A DNA stretch of 64,000 nucleotides, from assembly GCA_032718475.1 (NCBI GenBank), contig JAUCBJ010002429.1, positions 1 to 64,000 of the forward strand. Direction: 5' to 3'. Both the position numbers and the translations under genes were made by a program. Source of the stretch: Nemertoderma westbladi. Taxonomy: Eukaryota; Xenacoelomorpha; Nemertodermatida; Nemertodermatidae. The notes under the pieces are model-generated. The model was not told the DNA's origin. It did no database searches and was given only the letters and a program-made list of their open reading frames with translations. This document shows, in pieces, positions 1 through 14,100 of the stretch (its first letter is position 1; the number at the start of each line of letters is the position of its first letter).

Positions 1-164
1 AAGTTTTATTTATGTATTTTATCAATGTAAATATATTGTATTGTTTGCTAATCTAAATATACAATTAATAGATGACCTATAAATTCCATCCCCCGAATGA
101 TATAAAGTTTTTTTTTTACTATAAAATTATAATAATTAATTGTTTTAATTATGGGTATTATTAT

Positions 165-255
165 GTAATACTACTAGGATCGGCATGCTGCATTGCAGCT
201 GCATTTTTAAGAATGCTGTGCCGGCTTAACGACAAAAAAAATTGCACTGCCACAA
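165..255 (-). mobile_element. LINE 3' tail fragment
   Basis: A roughly 70-bp block (ATCGGCATGCTGCATTGCAG and flanks) recurs at 7797-7855 in the same orientation and at 14040-14105 in the opposite one. At 13900-14070 the block follows the C-terminal codons of a LINE reverse-transcriptase ORF, so it is best read as that LINE family's 3' end. Here only the tail is present. Seen: the three-fold recurrence. Inferred: the family assignment. Confidence 0.5.
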
Positions 256-261
256 CTCCCC

Positions 262-700
262 TATTTTAGTTTAGTTTAGTTTAGTTTATTTCGCCACACA
301 TGTTAAAATACATAAATACAACAAATAATTATACCTGGCATCAACTTATAAATACGCTACTGCGTGTTACACGGGATTGTTGCTAAATAATAATACTCCA
401 CCACCTGATAGATTACGGTCACATCTAAATAGGTGGTAGGGCCCCAGGGATAATGCTTCGTCACAAAAACTTTCATCTACCCAAGTTTCAGTTATTGCAA
501 TAATATCCAGTTTTTGCATTCCCACTCTAACTTTTAGTTCGTTTAGTTTATTACGTACACATTGAGCATTGAGCATGTAATAGTCTTCTTCAAATTGTAG
601 CAGATGGGGATGAATATTATTGTTGCAATCAAAATTATACCTCTCCAGGGTAAAATCGACATGCGTCGACCTGTATTCTGTGTTCAGCATTACATATTGA
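262..700 (-). mobile_element. Internally deleted CR1/L2-like LINE remnant
   Basis: On the minus strand 690-367 encodes the N-terminal part of an APE-type endonuclease, with the hallmark ITETW motif and a GGGVLLF strand typical of CR1/L2 LINEs. After about 100 codons it jumps directly to a 3' tail ending in a tandem AAACTAAACTA-type run (about 262-300). The rest of the endonuclease and the whole reverse transcriptase are missing. This is a dead copy. A second tail of similar type lies in the P4HA intron in both duplication arms (about 7475-7510 and 33590-33620). Confidence 0.6.
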
Positions 701-984
701 TATAATACATATTACTATACATATTACTATACATACTACAGATAGATATTATACATATACACACTACATATTAAATTTCCTGGTTACTTGCAATATTTTT
801 AATAGGATTTTGTTGAATTATATAACATTGTAGTAATTTATATATTAATTTGGTTAACATTCAATACTACGCCTACTCTATCCTATCTCTAATCCTACTC
901 TAGGCTTAGTCAATTTATTATCTGATGATACAAACATGAATTGATTATTTAAAAATGGTCTCAAAGTCTTTCACCACGGGCACT

Positions 985-1463
985 CAGGGAAATGCCGGGG
1001 TTTGGGGGCGGCAGCCCCCAACTAAAGACGCAGGGTTTTGGGGGCGGCAGCCCCCAAGAAAAGAAGCAGGGGTTTGGGGGCGGCAGCCCCCATGAAAAGA
1101 AGCAGGGGTTTGGGGGCGGCAGCCCCCAACTAAAGAAGCAGGGGTTTGGGGGCTGCAGCCCCCATGAAAAGAAGCAGGGGTTTGGGGGCGGCAGCCCCCA
1201 TGAAAAGAAGCAGGGGTTTGGGGGCGGCAGCCCCCAACTAAAGAAGCAGGGGTTTGGGGGCGGCAGCCCCCAAGAAAAGAAGCAGGGGTTTGGGGGCGGC
1301 AGCCCCCATGAAAAGAAGTAGGGGTTTGGGGGCGGCAGCCCCCAACTAAAGAAGCAGGGGTTTGGGGGCTGCAGCCCCCATGAAAATAAGCAGGGGTTTG
1401 GGGGCGGCAGCCCCCATGAAAAGAAGCAGGGGTTTGGGGGCGGCAGCCCCCATGAAAAGAAGC
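985..1463. repeat. 36-bp GC-rich minisatellite with 216-bp higher-order repeat
   Basis: Thirteen 36-bp units each contain a perfect hairpin of the type TGGGGGCGGCAGCCCCCA, joined by GGGGTTT and an A-rich spacer. Spacer variants A (AACTAAAG), B (AAGAAAAG), C (ATGAAAAG) and C' (C with a CTGCAG loop) run A-B-C-A-C'-C, then A-B-C-A-C'-C again, then C. The six-unit block is therefore duplicated with a 216-bp period (loop CGGCAG at 1009 and 1225). Because 36 is a multiple of 3, long open frames on both strands here are artefacts. Confidence 0.9.
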
Positions 1464-1722
1464 GGGGGGGGGGGGGGGGGGGGGGTTGGGGCGGGGGCGA
1501 CAGCCCCCACTTAAAAGAAAAACAAACAAAATTGTACAATAAAGATGTTTCTTATAATTTTGAAAAAACTTGACTAGATATAACATGTCCTGTAACCATT
1601 TTTAACTTTTGTTTATTTCTTTGATGCACCCAGATTAATTTTAACACTTTAATGGGGGGGAAGTGTCCGGGGGGGAAGTGTCCTACTTGGGCGGGGGGGA
1701 ACTGTCCGGGGGGGGGGGAGTG
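1464..1722. repeat. Poly-G tract and G-rich interrupted repeats
   Basis: A run of 22 G ends the minisatellite (1464-1485). A second G-rich block at about 1652-1722 repeats GGGGGGAAGTGTCC and close variants. No gene is visible between 1500 and 1760. Confidence 0.7.
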
Positions 1723-2143
1723 CCCTAGATCCACTTAAATGTATATTTACATAAATATTTCCATATCTTGCCTGGCACTCTGGCTTTGGTCTCTTTCAGT
1801 TGGTGCTGTTTAGTACGTAACTGCATACGTATACTGTATGTAGATATAACTACTTCAATTCATTTAATTAATATTTTATTAAAAACTGGTTTAAAAAAAT
1901 TTTAATCAAACACTCAAATATTAGAATGTTAAGGAATATCAGAATAAGAAATCTCCCGATGTTTTCTGAAGTCGATAATTTCTAAGCAATAATTGAATTC
2001 CAGCCCGGAAAATGATGTCTTTATACCGTGATGGAATTTTGACCTCCGAAGCTTAAAGTGGGCTGTTGTTATTGTAATAAATAATAATTTATTTCTAGAA
2101 TTTTAAAGAAAAAAAGCAAATTAAATGTATTAAAATAAATTAC

Positions 2144-5100
2144 CTTGGATGCAACGATATCTTTAATGATCTCTATGTTACTATCAGTTAACATATCGTG
2201 GTATATAATTATTGGAGTCGGTTCTGGATGTATCAACTCCTCTTTAAGTGGCTTTAACAACAACCTCGGGTTGTTTCCTTTGTTGTTGTATCGGCAGATT
2301 TGGAATCGCTTTACTTCGTCTGACTAAAAATAAATATATTAATTATTATTTAATAGTGTTTTATATATACGTTATGTTTAATAATATTAATATAATATTT
2401 ATTTATTTAAATGCATAGAAACTTACCACTTTGTAGTCCGGGTGACCTTGGCAACCCATTCTGTACAGTCTATGACCCTGATACGGCTCATATATTGTGT
2501 AGTTTTTGGGATTTGGGTTCTGTTTAGCTCTGGCGACGTTACCCAACACAACTTCGTTGTTGGGTTCTAAATAGGATGTAAATACATAATAATCAGTGTC
2601 AGAATAATAATTTATATATTTCATTTGATTTTGGCATTGACATATAGCTTACTATGTTATTAATAAGGGTTTGTGCATATCAAATATAGCCTACTACAAT
2701 GTTATTAATAATAAGATTTGTGCATATCAAATATAGCCCACTACATGTTATTAATAATATTGACACAAATATTATTATTATATCTACATAGAATTGGAGG
2801 GAATATTATCCAAATCCATAAAACCAAAATTAAATATAAAACTGCACCAGCAACCCACCACCAATCAGAACAAAACAATTAAGACAATAAAATTTAACAT
2901 ACAATTAAAAATGGTGCACCGTGAATTAATAATGGTCTGCGAGGTCATTCCCCCGCAGACCCGCACCATCTCCAAAGCCCAGCGCCCTCCAGGGACGCCG
3001 GCCACCACGCAAACAGAGGGAGTTGGAGCGGAGGAGCGCGAACTGAAGCCGCCTCCGAACTCCGAACTTAATTGTTATTAATAATAAGATTTAATGGTCA
3101 TGTTTTAATAGTCTGAATTAATTTTTATTTATCTATTTATTCTTAGTTTTACTGTAAATTATGTACGTTTTATTGCTCCAAAATGGTTTGGATTAAAGAA
3201 ACAATATTCAATAATAAGATTTGTGCCTATCAAATAGTCTAGTTTTGTTAATATTTCAGAAATATTCTTACTTACTTTTGAAAAAAATAATTATATATGG
3301 TTTAAGAAGGAGGTAGGTTAAACTAGTATCTCTGTTTCTAATTTCATGTAATAGTAGAATGGTTGTAGAGAAATGGGGGCGGTGGGCATGTCACTGAATT
3401 TATTACATCCACCAATCACTTTCTGCAAATTCTTGTGTCTCTAGATGGAAGTTTATCATTTCTCGCGGTTTTATTTCTGATCCTAGGAACAGTCCTTCAT
3501 CCGCGCTCACTATGGAACACCCCCATATATTATTTGTTTTCATCTACCTGGTCCTTAGGGGTGAAAGTATATGTTTCAGTGGTATTTCCTTTAAAACCGC
3601 AGAGGTTCCAACCCATTATAGTCGCATCCACTTAAAGGGCATCTTCTGGTTTCATGGATGAAACTGTATCACCTATTTGTAAGTGGAGATCTGGCCTATT
3701 ATGGGGCTATTCTTGTTGACATCTATAAAACTGGGCATCTCAAATCTACATTTTTGCGATCGAATGTATGAGGGAGGGGTCCACCTGAATTCCAGTTGAC
3801 ACGCATGTCTTGGTCGCAGTTGTTGTTGGTGGGGGGAATGGTTGAAGTACTCGGATCAAGTGGAATACCGGCGCCCGAGTCCTTTTCAGGTTCACGCACC
3901 TCCATTCGCTCGATAATTGGATCTGCACCACCTTCTGAATACCTTTCCTTATCGTATTGCCCATACTGACCATGAAAATGCACAGGCATCCCTTCCGAGT
4001 CCTTTTCAGGCTCATACCGGGCACCATGACTTCCCTGGCTGATCTCCAATGGTCCACCGGAAGGTATTTTATGATGGGAAATCCGACTGGGAAAGTGCAT
4101 AGGCATCCTTTCCGAGTCCTTTTGGCTCGTACCTGGCGCTATGACTTCCCTGCTTGTTAGCGCATTTGATAAAAAATATATTTCTTTCCATCTCAATTTC
4201 TAAAAAATGTGACTCCTTGCCAATTTCGCTGAAAATACATGCAGGTAGGTTATAACTGTCTAGTCTGATACAATGAACGGAATGGCGCTAGTATACCTTC
4301 AACGAAGGGCCGTTCACTGGATCGATTTATTTTACCCTTATTCCTTTTCGTGTATTGATTTGCTCTATATTTCACTTAGTTGAATACGGTATTTGATCAT
4401 CTATTATATTTAACTGAGATAAGATACCGGGGAGGGTGTGGCAACACAGTATAACAAGCAAATAACTGACTAATTAATTCTGTAAGGACTCAAGTCTGGC
4501 AATTGTTTTTCCCTTTAGAGGAAACGTATTGTAACTTGTCTTTAGTCTAATTATATTGATATCGCTACAGTAATCAATTTGTGACAACTTTCAATCGTGA
4601 TATAGTTAATAATAAGAGCTTTGCTTACAATAATGGTCTGAAATATCGCCATATATTAATTATTTAGTGTAAGTCAGAGGTACGACGACACACAAATCTG
4701 ATGCAATTGTCCAGATTATCACTGATACTTCATTATAGTGACCCACCTGTTGTGGCGCGTGTAAAACTTTCTTAATTCCATAATATCGGCGATATATTAA
4801 GCAAATAATGACAGCAAATTGAGTTTAACAGCAGAATATCAGATATAACAATACGTAAACACTGGTCCTCTTCTGGGATGGATTCTAGGGATATGGGCGA
4901 GAGGTTGGAGATTTGGAGGGTAGGTTTCTGGGTGGCGGGTTCCTCGAAGGGAAGGGTTTTCTCCAACTCGGGGATAGGGATGGGTTCATATTCCCTTTCG
5001 ATCCCTTTTTCCTAATCTTGCCCCCAATGATACTTCGTCTGTTCTTCTGCTTCTTGTTTTAGCATCTTAGTATGTGGTTGTGGTATGTATTCATCATCCA

Positions 5101-8100
5101 ATCTAGCCCTCATAGATTTGACTTTCCGTGATTCTGCCTTCCTCCTATGACGCTTCGCCTGTTTTTCTGCTTCCCTTTCCTTTTGGTTTGTTTGTATTCT
5201 GATTAACGTGTTTTCCACAATATCTAGGTCACTGTTGAACTGTGTGAATGCATTCTCTATTCGCACCCGAAAAGATTGGACTTTCTTACTCCATTCTGAA
5301 CCACTTGTCTTTGAGGTATCTGAGCTCCTGATGCTGTACACTGAGGATTCCATACGACAGTCATTCCGACTGGTTGTAGGTGTGTCGCTGTATATCATTC
5401 CAGTGCTGCTCGTACCGTGGCATAGAAGCGTTCCTCGTAGCTCTCGTATTGGGATTGGATGACTTATAGGATGATTCTAAACTGTCCCAGATTCGTTCCC
5501 TGTACCTCAACTTCGATGTTCTAGATTCCTTCCTTGACTTGGGTTAACTCGATTGGTGTGATGGATACTTCCATTCGTTGTTGAAATTGTTAGATAATAG
5601 ATGTAGTCGACTAGTGTCTGTAGATAAATTAGATTATAGTTTAAACACTCTTTACCAAACTTGTATTTTCACCAACTTTCCTTTGTGTTTACGTGCTGGT
5701 GAATCATGGAAGTTTTGTTGCTGTGTTCGAAATTCCGCTGGTTTATCCTTATTGGAATATTGATTCGAATCAATATCCACCTCTAATATTTGGAATTTTG
5801 TTGTCGTCAATTCTCAATCATGAGAATGACGCTGATGTAAGTTCAAGAGGGTTTGCGATCTCAAGAAACTTTTCACCAGTATTCGCTGTTGGGGTGAATG
5901 TTGGATAATGCAGGTCGAAAAGAAAAAGAACGAGTTGGGTTGAACATCAATTTTATTCGTAATGATCTAGTTCTCTTAGCTGATTATTTTCTGATTCGGT
6001 TCTCCCCATATACATAGAATATACACAATTAATGGAATAATAATAATAAACCTACAGTACAAAATAATTTAAAAGGGCAGCTGAATTTACTTTTAGATGG
6101 TATTTTACCCCCCAAACGTGATACCCGTCTGTCCAGTCCTCGTCTATCAGAAGTCATTCTGAAGTCCGTCGAGAGTCTGTCAGGTTGGCGAGGGAATGCA
6201 GCAGCTATGCTGCATACCGCTCAGACGGGTTGGCGTCTGTTGGGTGTCTGTCCATCGTGTCATTGTGGGAATGCAATAGTTGGGCTCCATACCACTCCAC
6301 CGGGTTAGCGGTAGGTCGGCCCGCTGTGTACCACTCCGTCCCTCGCAATCCCTTTAGGAGTTGGTCCTAAGGCAAGTCAAGCGGCTTAGCTCGGGGTCTG
6401 TCAGTCCCTGACGGTGCCTTTTGTCAAATGAACTGCAATGCATTTTCAGGCTCATACTTACACTAACCAGCGCACCGTTCGGGTGGTCCAAAGTCCATCC
6501 GTGCATTCTAGTCCTCTGACGCCTTTTCAGGCTGGTACTTACATCAACCAGTGCACCACTCATATGTTCTGAAGTCCCTGTCCCATTCCCTCGCGGTGCC
6601 TAGCGTCGCCTAGCCCTGAGTCCTTTTTAGGCTCATGACACTCTAACCGCCACCATTCAGGGTTCACGCCCTTACAGTGACTATTGTCAAACGTACTACA
6701 ACTCCTTTTCAGGCTCGTACTTATGCCGACCAGAGCACTCCTCGGGCAGTTGTCCCTTCGCACTAGCCTAGGCTTGGCGGTCAGGAAATCTACCTGAAGA
6801 CACTTGTACTTGTTTCTTGGAACTTCAAGCCCTTTTTTAACCTTGGGGTTCTGACGGTTTGTCAGTCAGTTGTCCGACAAAACCGCCATAAAGTCAGTAA
6901 TTTTCATTTTATGAATTTCTAGATTTTTGGCATGTGGTGCCTGGGACTTTTTGGATTATTCATTGTAGTGTTTATTAATTTAATATATTCCCGGCACCAA
7001 AATGTGAAATAACGTGAAAAAGCACCCTGTATATATACATAAATACAGTTACACTAACAGTGTATTGCGTATTGGCTACTGGTATCAATATTAGGCCTAC
7101 TTGAACTTTGCCTACAACAGCCACCACCCCGTATATACACTAACAGTGTATTGGCTACTGGTATCAATATTAGGCCTACTTGAACTTTACCTATAGCCAG
7201 CAGAAGATTTGCATAGTAGACACCTTCCTTATTCTGCCCGTTCTGGAAATAACTGTATTGCAAGAAATCATATAAGACTTTTTTATCAATAGTTGCCTCT
7301 TCCATTGTAGCTTCCTCCATTATCTGTTTCCTTAATCCTTCTTTCAACCATTCAATCTCTTTGTTATAATATAATCTCGCTTGGGCTGTTTGAGCAACTT
7401 GGAATAAATCATTAGCTGAAATATATATACAATATATTTAATTATAATTTTGTATTATTAATGACTTAATTATTTAGTTTTAGTTAGTTTAGTTTATTGA
7501 CGATATAATTAAAATATCACCAACATTATTATAATTGATCTCAAACAATTATACAAACTCTAAACCAATACAGAAACTGTATGGGATGGAAAATCGTAAC
7601 AAATTTGAAACCCTTCCAATGTGGGCCAAGACACGAAAGTAAGCGAGCTTATCATACGGGTACCACGAACTCAATCGGTGTCTCAGTTGTTATGTCGTGT
7701 CCAATTTTAAATATTGTACAGTACATTGTACAGTGTGCATTGTACTTGACAAAGTGAACTGACGTAGCTTCTTAAATACTACTAGTACTGTACTACTAGG
7801 ATCGGCATGCTGCATTGCAGCTGCATTTTTAAGAATGCTGTGCTGGCTTGTCGACAAAATTGCCAGTAAGTGGAGCCAGTAGGTGGGGTTACCATCACCC
7901 CATCAATATTATGATGATTTGCATAGAACATAGTCAACAACAATTATGAACAAGAATGGTGCATAGGTGCAAGTGTGTCTCCTTGGAGGACTCCCCATAA
8001 TACTTAAAATGGTTCTGTGTCACCATCAACAGTAGACACAAATGTTGTCGAACCATCGTATACTGATCGGATTTCTGCAATAATTTCTTCAGGAATCCCA

Positions 8101-11100
8101 TATAATGAAAGTATGCTGAACATACGTGAGCGAGAGACTGAATCAAAGGCCTTGAAGAAGTCAACAAAGATAACAGCCAGCCTGTCTTTCTTTTTGATAA
8201 AACTTCAATTAATTTAAGTGCCAAAATGTGCTCCATGGTCCCACGACCTTTACGGAACCCATTCTGATTTCCACGGAGCAGTCTCTCAATGGGATCCCTG
8301 ATGCGATTTAATAGAATTCTATTGTATAGCTTTGCAGCAATCGAGATCAATGAGATTCCACGAAACAAACCATAGAGTATTAGGTTGCCCTTCTTCGGAA
8401 CTGGCACCAACTTAATTGTTTTCATTTCTTGTGGGACTCTTGTTGTTATGTACATGTCTAGTATGATGGGATAGATGAGCTTTAAAAACTCAGGAATTTT
8501 AAACACCTCAGGGGGAACACCATTTACTCCACTGGCACGATTGGTCTTCATGCTCTTTGCAGCAGCCTTCACTTCTGCAAAGGAGATATCACCAATGGGA
8601 ATATCTGGGAGTACAGACTCAGACACTTTTACTTCTATAAAGTTATCAGGCAATACCCTGTCATTATTGAGGAGCTTTTCAAAGAGGGCCTTCCAACCAT
8701 TGAGGCGATTGGCTGGTGATTCAGCTTTAACCTTGGTAGTTGGTTGGCATTTCCACCCAGTAAGCAGATTGATCGATTTCCATGCCTGGGATGATTGCCT
8801 GCTGTCGTCAGCATCATTGATGGCATCAACCTGTTGGTTTATTAGCTCCTGTAGATTAACAGAGTACTGCCTGTTAAGGGACCTAGATGCAGTCTTAACT
8901 GCGTGGCCGCTGTAGTCTGTTTGAGTCGGGACTCTTTCTGCGCCTTATGTAGAGGTCATTTCGGCACTTCTGAATTTTGTGGTCAGTCCAGCGGGCCCTT
9001 TTCCTGTTTCGAGGGTATACAGGAACTGTTTCTGCAGCTGCTAACTTAACTGCTTCTGTGAAGGCAATATAGCCCTTCTTATTCTTGAATAAGTGCCATC
9101 CAGAGATTTTGTATTCTCTTCAGTTAGAGCCCAGAATGCACTCCCATAAAGGAGTAAGCCTACTTTGGTTCTATTTCTGACCTAAATAATTGAACCTGGA
9201 GATACCGTTTTATTCTATGAGTTTTCCTTCCTAATCCAGGACCGTCCGCTGCTTATTTCTTTCCCTTACGTATCCAAAACTGTTGAGCCGTTGAGCTAAC
9301 CCACCCCCCCCCCCCCTCCCACCCCTCCCAATTATCTAATCTACAAAATATCTACCGAATATTAAAAAAATAAAATCTCTATATCAATGATTCTTGTTAC
9401 ACAAAATGAACTCGAATTGGTTACCTGTTAGTCCTTGAGCAGCTGATTCACCAAGGACTGTCCCCTCAGACAGCTGTTTAACCGGTATATCGTACACCTC
9501 GTTGATTCTCATTAGCACGTAGGCCGCTTTCTCAACTTCTTTAGCACCAGGAACTTGATTTCGGTAAAATTCAGGTAATTCCATAAAAAAATCTAAAATA
9601 ATTATACAGCACAATAATTAAAAAGCAATTGTACTCAAACTACTACTACTAGGTCGAGCGAACTCGGACAGTGGAAATGAGATCTTTCCAGGCTTCCCGA
9701 TTCTCCAACTACTACTAGGTCGAGCGAATTCGGACAGTGGAAATGATATCCTTCCAGGCTTCCCGATTCTCCAACTACTACTAGGTCGAGCGAATTCGGA
9801 CAGTGGAAATGATATCCTTCCAGGCTTCCCGATTCTACTACTACTACTAGGTCGAGCGAATTCGGACAGTGGAAATGATATCTACTACTTCTGCGATCTT
9901 GAAGTGTGAATCCCAGATCTTCACCCTTTGTGGCCATCCTCATTGCGTAATCCAGCACAATTACAATCACAATTACAATTGTATTCTTAAATTGTTACTT
10001 TTTGCTTGAAAATACCCCATAATCGGGAAAAAATAAGTTATCATCATGATTTTACTTTTTTCCTTGCGAAAAAAGTAAAATAAAATATTTTTGGTTGAAT
10101 TTTGTAAATTTTATTACTTGTGTTGACGGAGTTTTGACGTAGAAAAGTCTAACAAGTAATTTGAGTCCACATCTGTCTCCACAGGAGTTCTGTGATGGTC
10201 TGGCAGTGCGGTACGGTAGACCCCTCCTGGGAGTGCCGAGCCGTTGTGATGGGTGCGGGGCCGCATTCGACCTGAACCATGGGTTGAACTGCAAGAAGGG
10301 CGGCCTCGTGATCCAACGTCACAATGAGTTGCGGAACACCGTTGGCGACCTCACTGTGCTCGCGTTCGGGCCACGCAACGTCACGTTGGAGCCCGTGGTG
10401 CAGGAGCAGCTGGAGGGGGGAGACGTGGCTGGGCTGCGGTGTGACGTGGGGGTGCGGGGCGCGTTTAACATACAGACTCAGGCGTTGTTTGATATTCGAT
10501 CAACCAATCTTGACGCCGGGTCGTACGTTAACCGCGCCTCCATGTCCGTGTTGGAATCCGCGGAAGACGAGAAGAAACGGCTTTATTTGGCCGCAGTAAC
10601 CACTCGTCGTGGAGACTTCTCGCCTTTCGTGGTTTCCTGCGATGGTGTGTTGGCCCCGCAGGCGAACAGATTCCTGCGGATAATCGCGGACAGATTGCAC
10701 CGCTCGTGGGGTGAGCCTTACTCGTCCGTTATGGGTTGGGTACGCTCGCGAGTGCTGTTTGCGGTTGTCCATGGGACCTCCCACTGCCTGCGCAGGTCGC
10801 GCACCAAGTGGGGCAGCGGCCTGGACTGGAGGGTGGTGCCGGCCTACCTTCACAGCCGTAGCCAGGTAGCTGGTCGGTTGGTTGGGTGTGTAGTTGTAGG
10901 TCTATAGGTTGGACAATATGTTTTACAGTTTAAATTTCCCAAGTCAAATTTAAATTGTCTGTCCGTTATATATACTGTATTTCATTTGATAGGTTGTTCT
11001 GGTGGTGGGATTTTTAGAGATTCTTGATTAATAAAAGAGACAGGTTTAGCTTTTATCAGCACATTGTAAATAAAAAAAAAGTAATTTGAGAAAAATCCAT

Positions 11101-14100
11101 TCACACACTCAAAAGTTATTACAACTTTAGTGTAGGTAAGGCGTCGGGGCCAACTCCAAAACGGAACTCAATATCCAATATTGGTTTATGTAGTTAAGAG
11201 GCTCTAATTATCGGTTACGTAATAAATGTTCGAGAACATTAAATTATTTAACATTGAGTAAGGCAGCATCAAGAGTTGGAGAGTGAAATAATTAGAATCG
11301 CATTAAAACTATGGAAGCAATAGTAAAATATTTCAGTTGAATCAACTTTGTAACACTATATCGCTCGCTATCTTTTATTAGAGAATTGAGCAACAAAAGA
11401 GTACCAATTTTAATGTACATATGTTTACGTATTACATAACGTAGATTTTTTCAATATTCTTCTTGTGAAAAAGTTATACTTTTTTCCCAAGTAATAAATT
11501 CAATTATTGAATATTGATATCTACAAATCGTAACTGTGTAAAAACTGTGTGCTCACACAGTGCAGTATGTACTTTACTGTAGATCTATCTATTTATATGT
11601 CCGTAACATAAAGTAAGAAGCCATGTGAATTAAAATTTGTGTGATCATGTTAATAATGCAAGTGATTAATGTAATACAGTAGTGGACTCCTAAATGTTGC
11701 AGTTCGCGGTTTTCAATTTGGTACAAACTAGACAAAGTGAATGTTGCTACTGATTCAAAATTACATAATACAGGGGAAAACAATTGAAGCTAATTACTTG
11801 TGTGCTGTCTTATATCATTAGGCCTACTCTAGTAACCAAATTCACATGCATTGTATTACACGAAGTGGGGCCTTCGCGCAGCACGTGACTTAAATTTAAT
11901 TTAAGTACTAATTCGAAAGTATTACTGTATTAGCAAATTTTAAGCAGATTTCGCCTAATCACTTTTTACCTCTTTCATTTCTATTCATACATTTCTGACT
12001 CTAGCGGTATAATGAGAACTGAAGATGGATTAGGGTCTCCAGCCCCACAAAGACACAGCCTATGGATGAATAGTACATACGTACATCGGCCAAGTTTCAT
12101 CTTGAATAACGGATAACGAAATGAGAGACGGATCTCACTTTCAGAAATTTCGTCGTATAGCGGCAGACCGATTAAATCTCTCCCCCCCCCCCCCCCCCCC
12201 CCCACAAAGACGCAGCATGTGTTCCAGAATATATGGCAAGATTCAGCTTAAACTGATTAAAATCAATGAGACGGGAGAATCTATTCACTTTCAGGCATAA
12301 AGTAGTCCTATAGCGGGTGACTGTTGAACTGATTTTCAACAAAACAAATTTTAAACTTGGCAGCTTTAAATTCGACAAAGTTATAAGCATGTCAATATCA
12401 TAACGACGACAACGATTTCACTTTCAGACATTTGGCCCTCTAGCGGCAGACTGGAGAACTGCAGATGGATTCGCCTCCTTTGAAAGTCACAGCTAATGGT
12501 CTAATACATATCTGCCAAGTTTCAGCTTAAACAGATTAAAAGCAAAGAAATGGGAGGGCGTTTAATGTTTAGACATGTGGCCCTCTAGCGGGAGACCATT
12601 GCACTGATGATGTCTGAAAGTCTCTCAAAAATCTCAACTTTAGCTCATATTGATACCTACAAATTTTCAACTTGGCAACTTTAAATCCGACAAAGTTATT
12701 AGCATGTCAAAATCGTAACGACGACAACGATTTCACTTTCAGATCTTTGGCCCTCTAGCGGCAGACTGGAGAACTGCAGATGGATTCGCCTCATTTGAAA
12801 GTCACAGCTAATGGTCTAATACATATCTGTCAAGTTTCAGCTTAAACGGATTAAAAGCAAAGAAATGGGAGGGCATTTAATGTTTAGACATGTGGCCCTC
12901 TAGCGGGAGACCATTGCACTGATGGTGTCTGAAAGTCTCTCAAAAATCTCAACTTTTGCTCATATTGATACCTACAAATTTTCAACTTGGCAGCTTTAAA
13001 TCCGACAAAGTTATTAGCATGTCAAAATCGTAACGACGACGACGACGACGACGACAACGACGACGACGACGACGACGACAACGACGACGACGACGACGAC
13101 AACTATTTGCATAAATTGACCCACCCCCTAACAGTGTCAATTCGCTAAGGCTCCGCCAACTTCGTGGCTCGCCCCACATGGTCTTTGGCTGATATTTAAT
13201 TACTTGGGTTTTGCAGTATTATCTCAGATAATGATCCCTTAATTAAATTAGTTTAATTTAATATATTAGTAGATCTTCAGATGTTGTTTGTTACCTTCAG
13301 AATGCAGATGCAATAATTATTCTTTAGTTTTATTATCTAATTTTTTATTGCTCTATCACGCTTTTATAACTTACCTACATTATTCTTTACCCTCATGGCC
13401 TCTCTCAACTGTTGCCATGGTTTCTCAGCCAACCTCCGCACCAAATGCAGCAACCTAATTGGATGATTCCAATAGTCTGCCAGATCCCCGTCGTATGATT
13501 TCGCCCTTTCGTGATCTTTACTGATATCCGCTGCTGTGATTTTCCTGATTACGAAATAATAACAAAATTATCAGCGTTTCTGGCTCACGTATTCCCAACC
13601 TTACAAGGAACAACTCTTGAACTCAATGTTGGAGTTCTGTAGGTTTTTGGAAAGTAAAATTTTGTAGGAAGTACAGTAGTTTATCTATTGAGTAAAACTT
13701 ACCAGGAATTTCCAGATAGACCATATTGCACTTGTGGACTGTTACTACTTCCTGGAGAATTGTTAACGCCAACATTCATGTAATGTATATATTTCCTGGG
13801 ATAATTAAAATATTAAATAATAATGTCTCATTGGTTCCACGAAGCTTGACACTAGAACAAAATTTGCTTTCGCCGTGAGGACCAGCCAGTGCATAATCTT
13901 GTACTTTGGCAGCCTCATGGAGTGAATAAGCATGGTGGACAGCCCATGACTTTCTTGAGACGCATCTTAAAGGACACTGGCCTTGAAGATGCGGATGATC
14001 TAGCAAATGTCATGGGTGATAGGGAGTTGTGGCGGCGCAATTTTGTCGACAAGCCGGCACAGCATTCTTAAAAATGTAGCTGCAATGCAGTATGCCGATC

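Noticed and set aside
961-1586. ORFs of 109-200 codons on both strands over the GC-rich block
   Set aside because: The 36-bp period is a multiple of three, so every frame lacking a stop in one unit stays open; no protein signal.
9635-9970. 111-codon ORF with repeated HFHCPNSLDL
   Set aside because: Produced by a 66-bp tandem repeat (multiple of three).
12982-13179. Arginine-rich small protein
   Set aside because: Translation of the CGA microsatellite.
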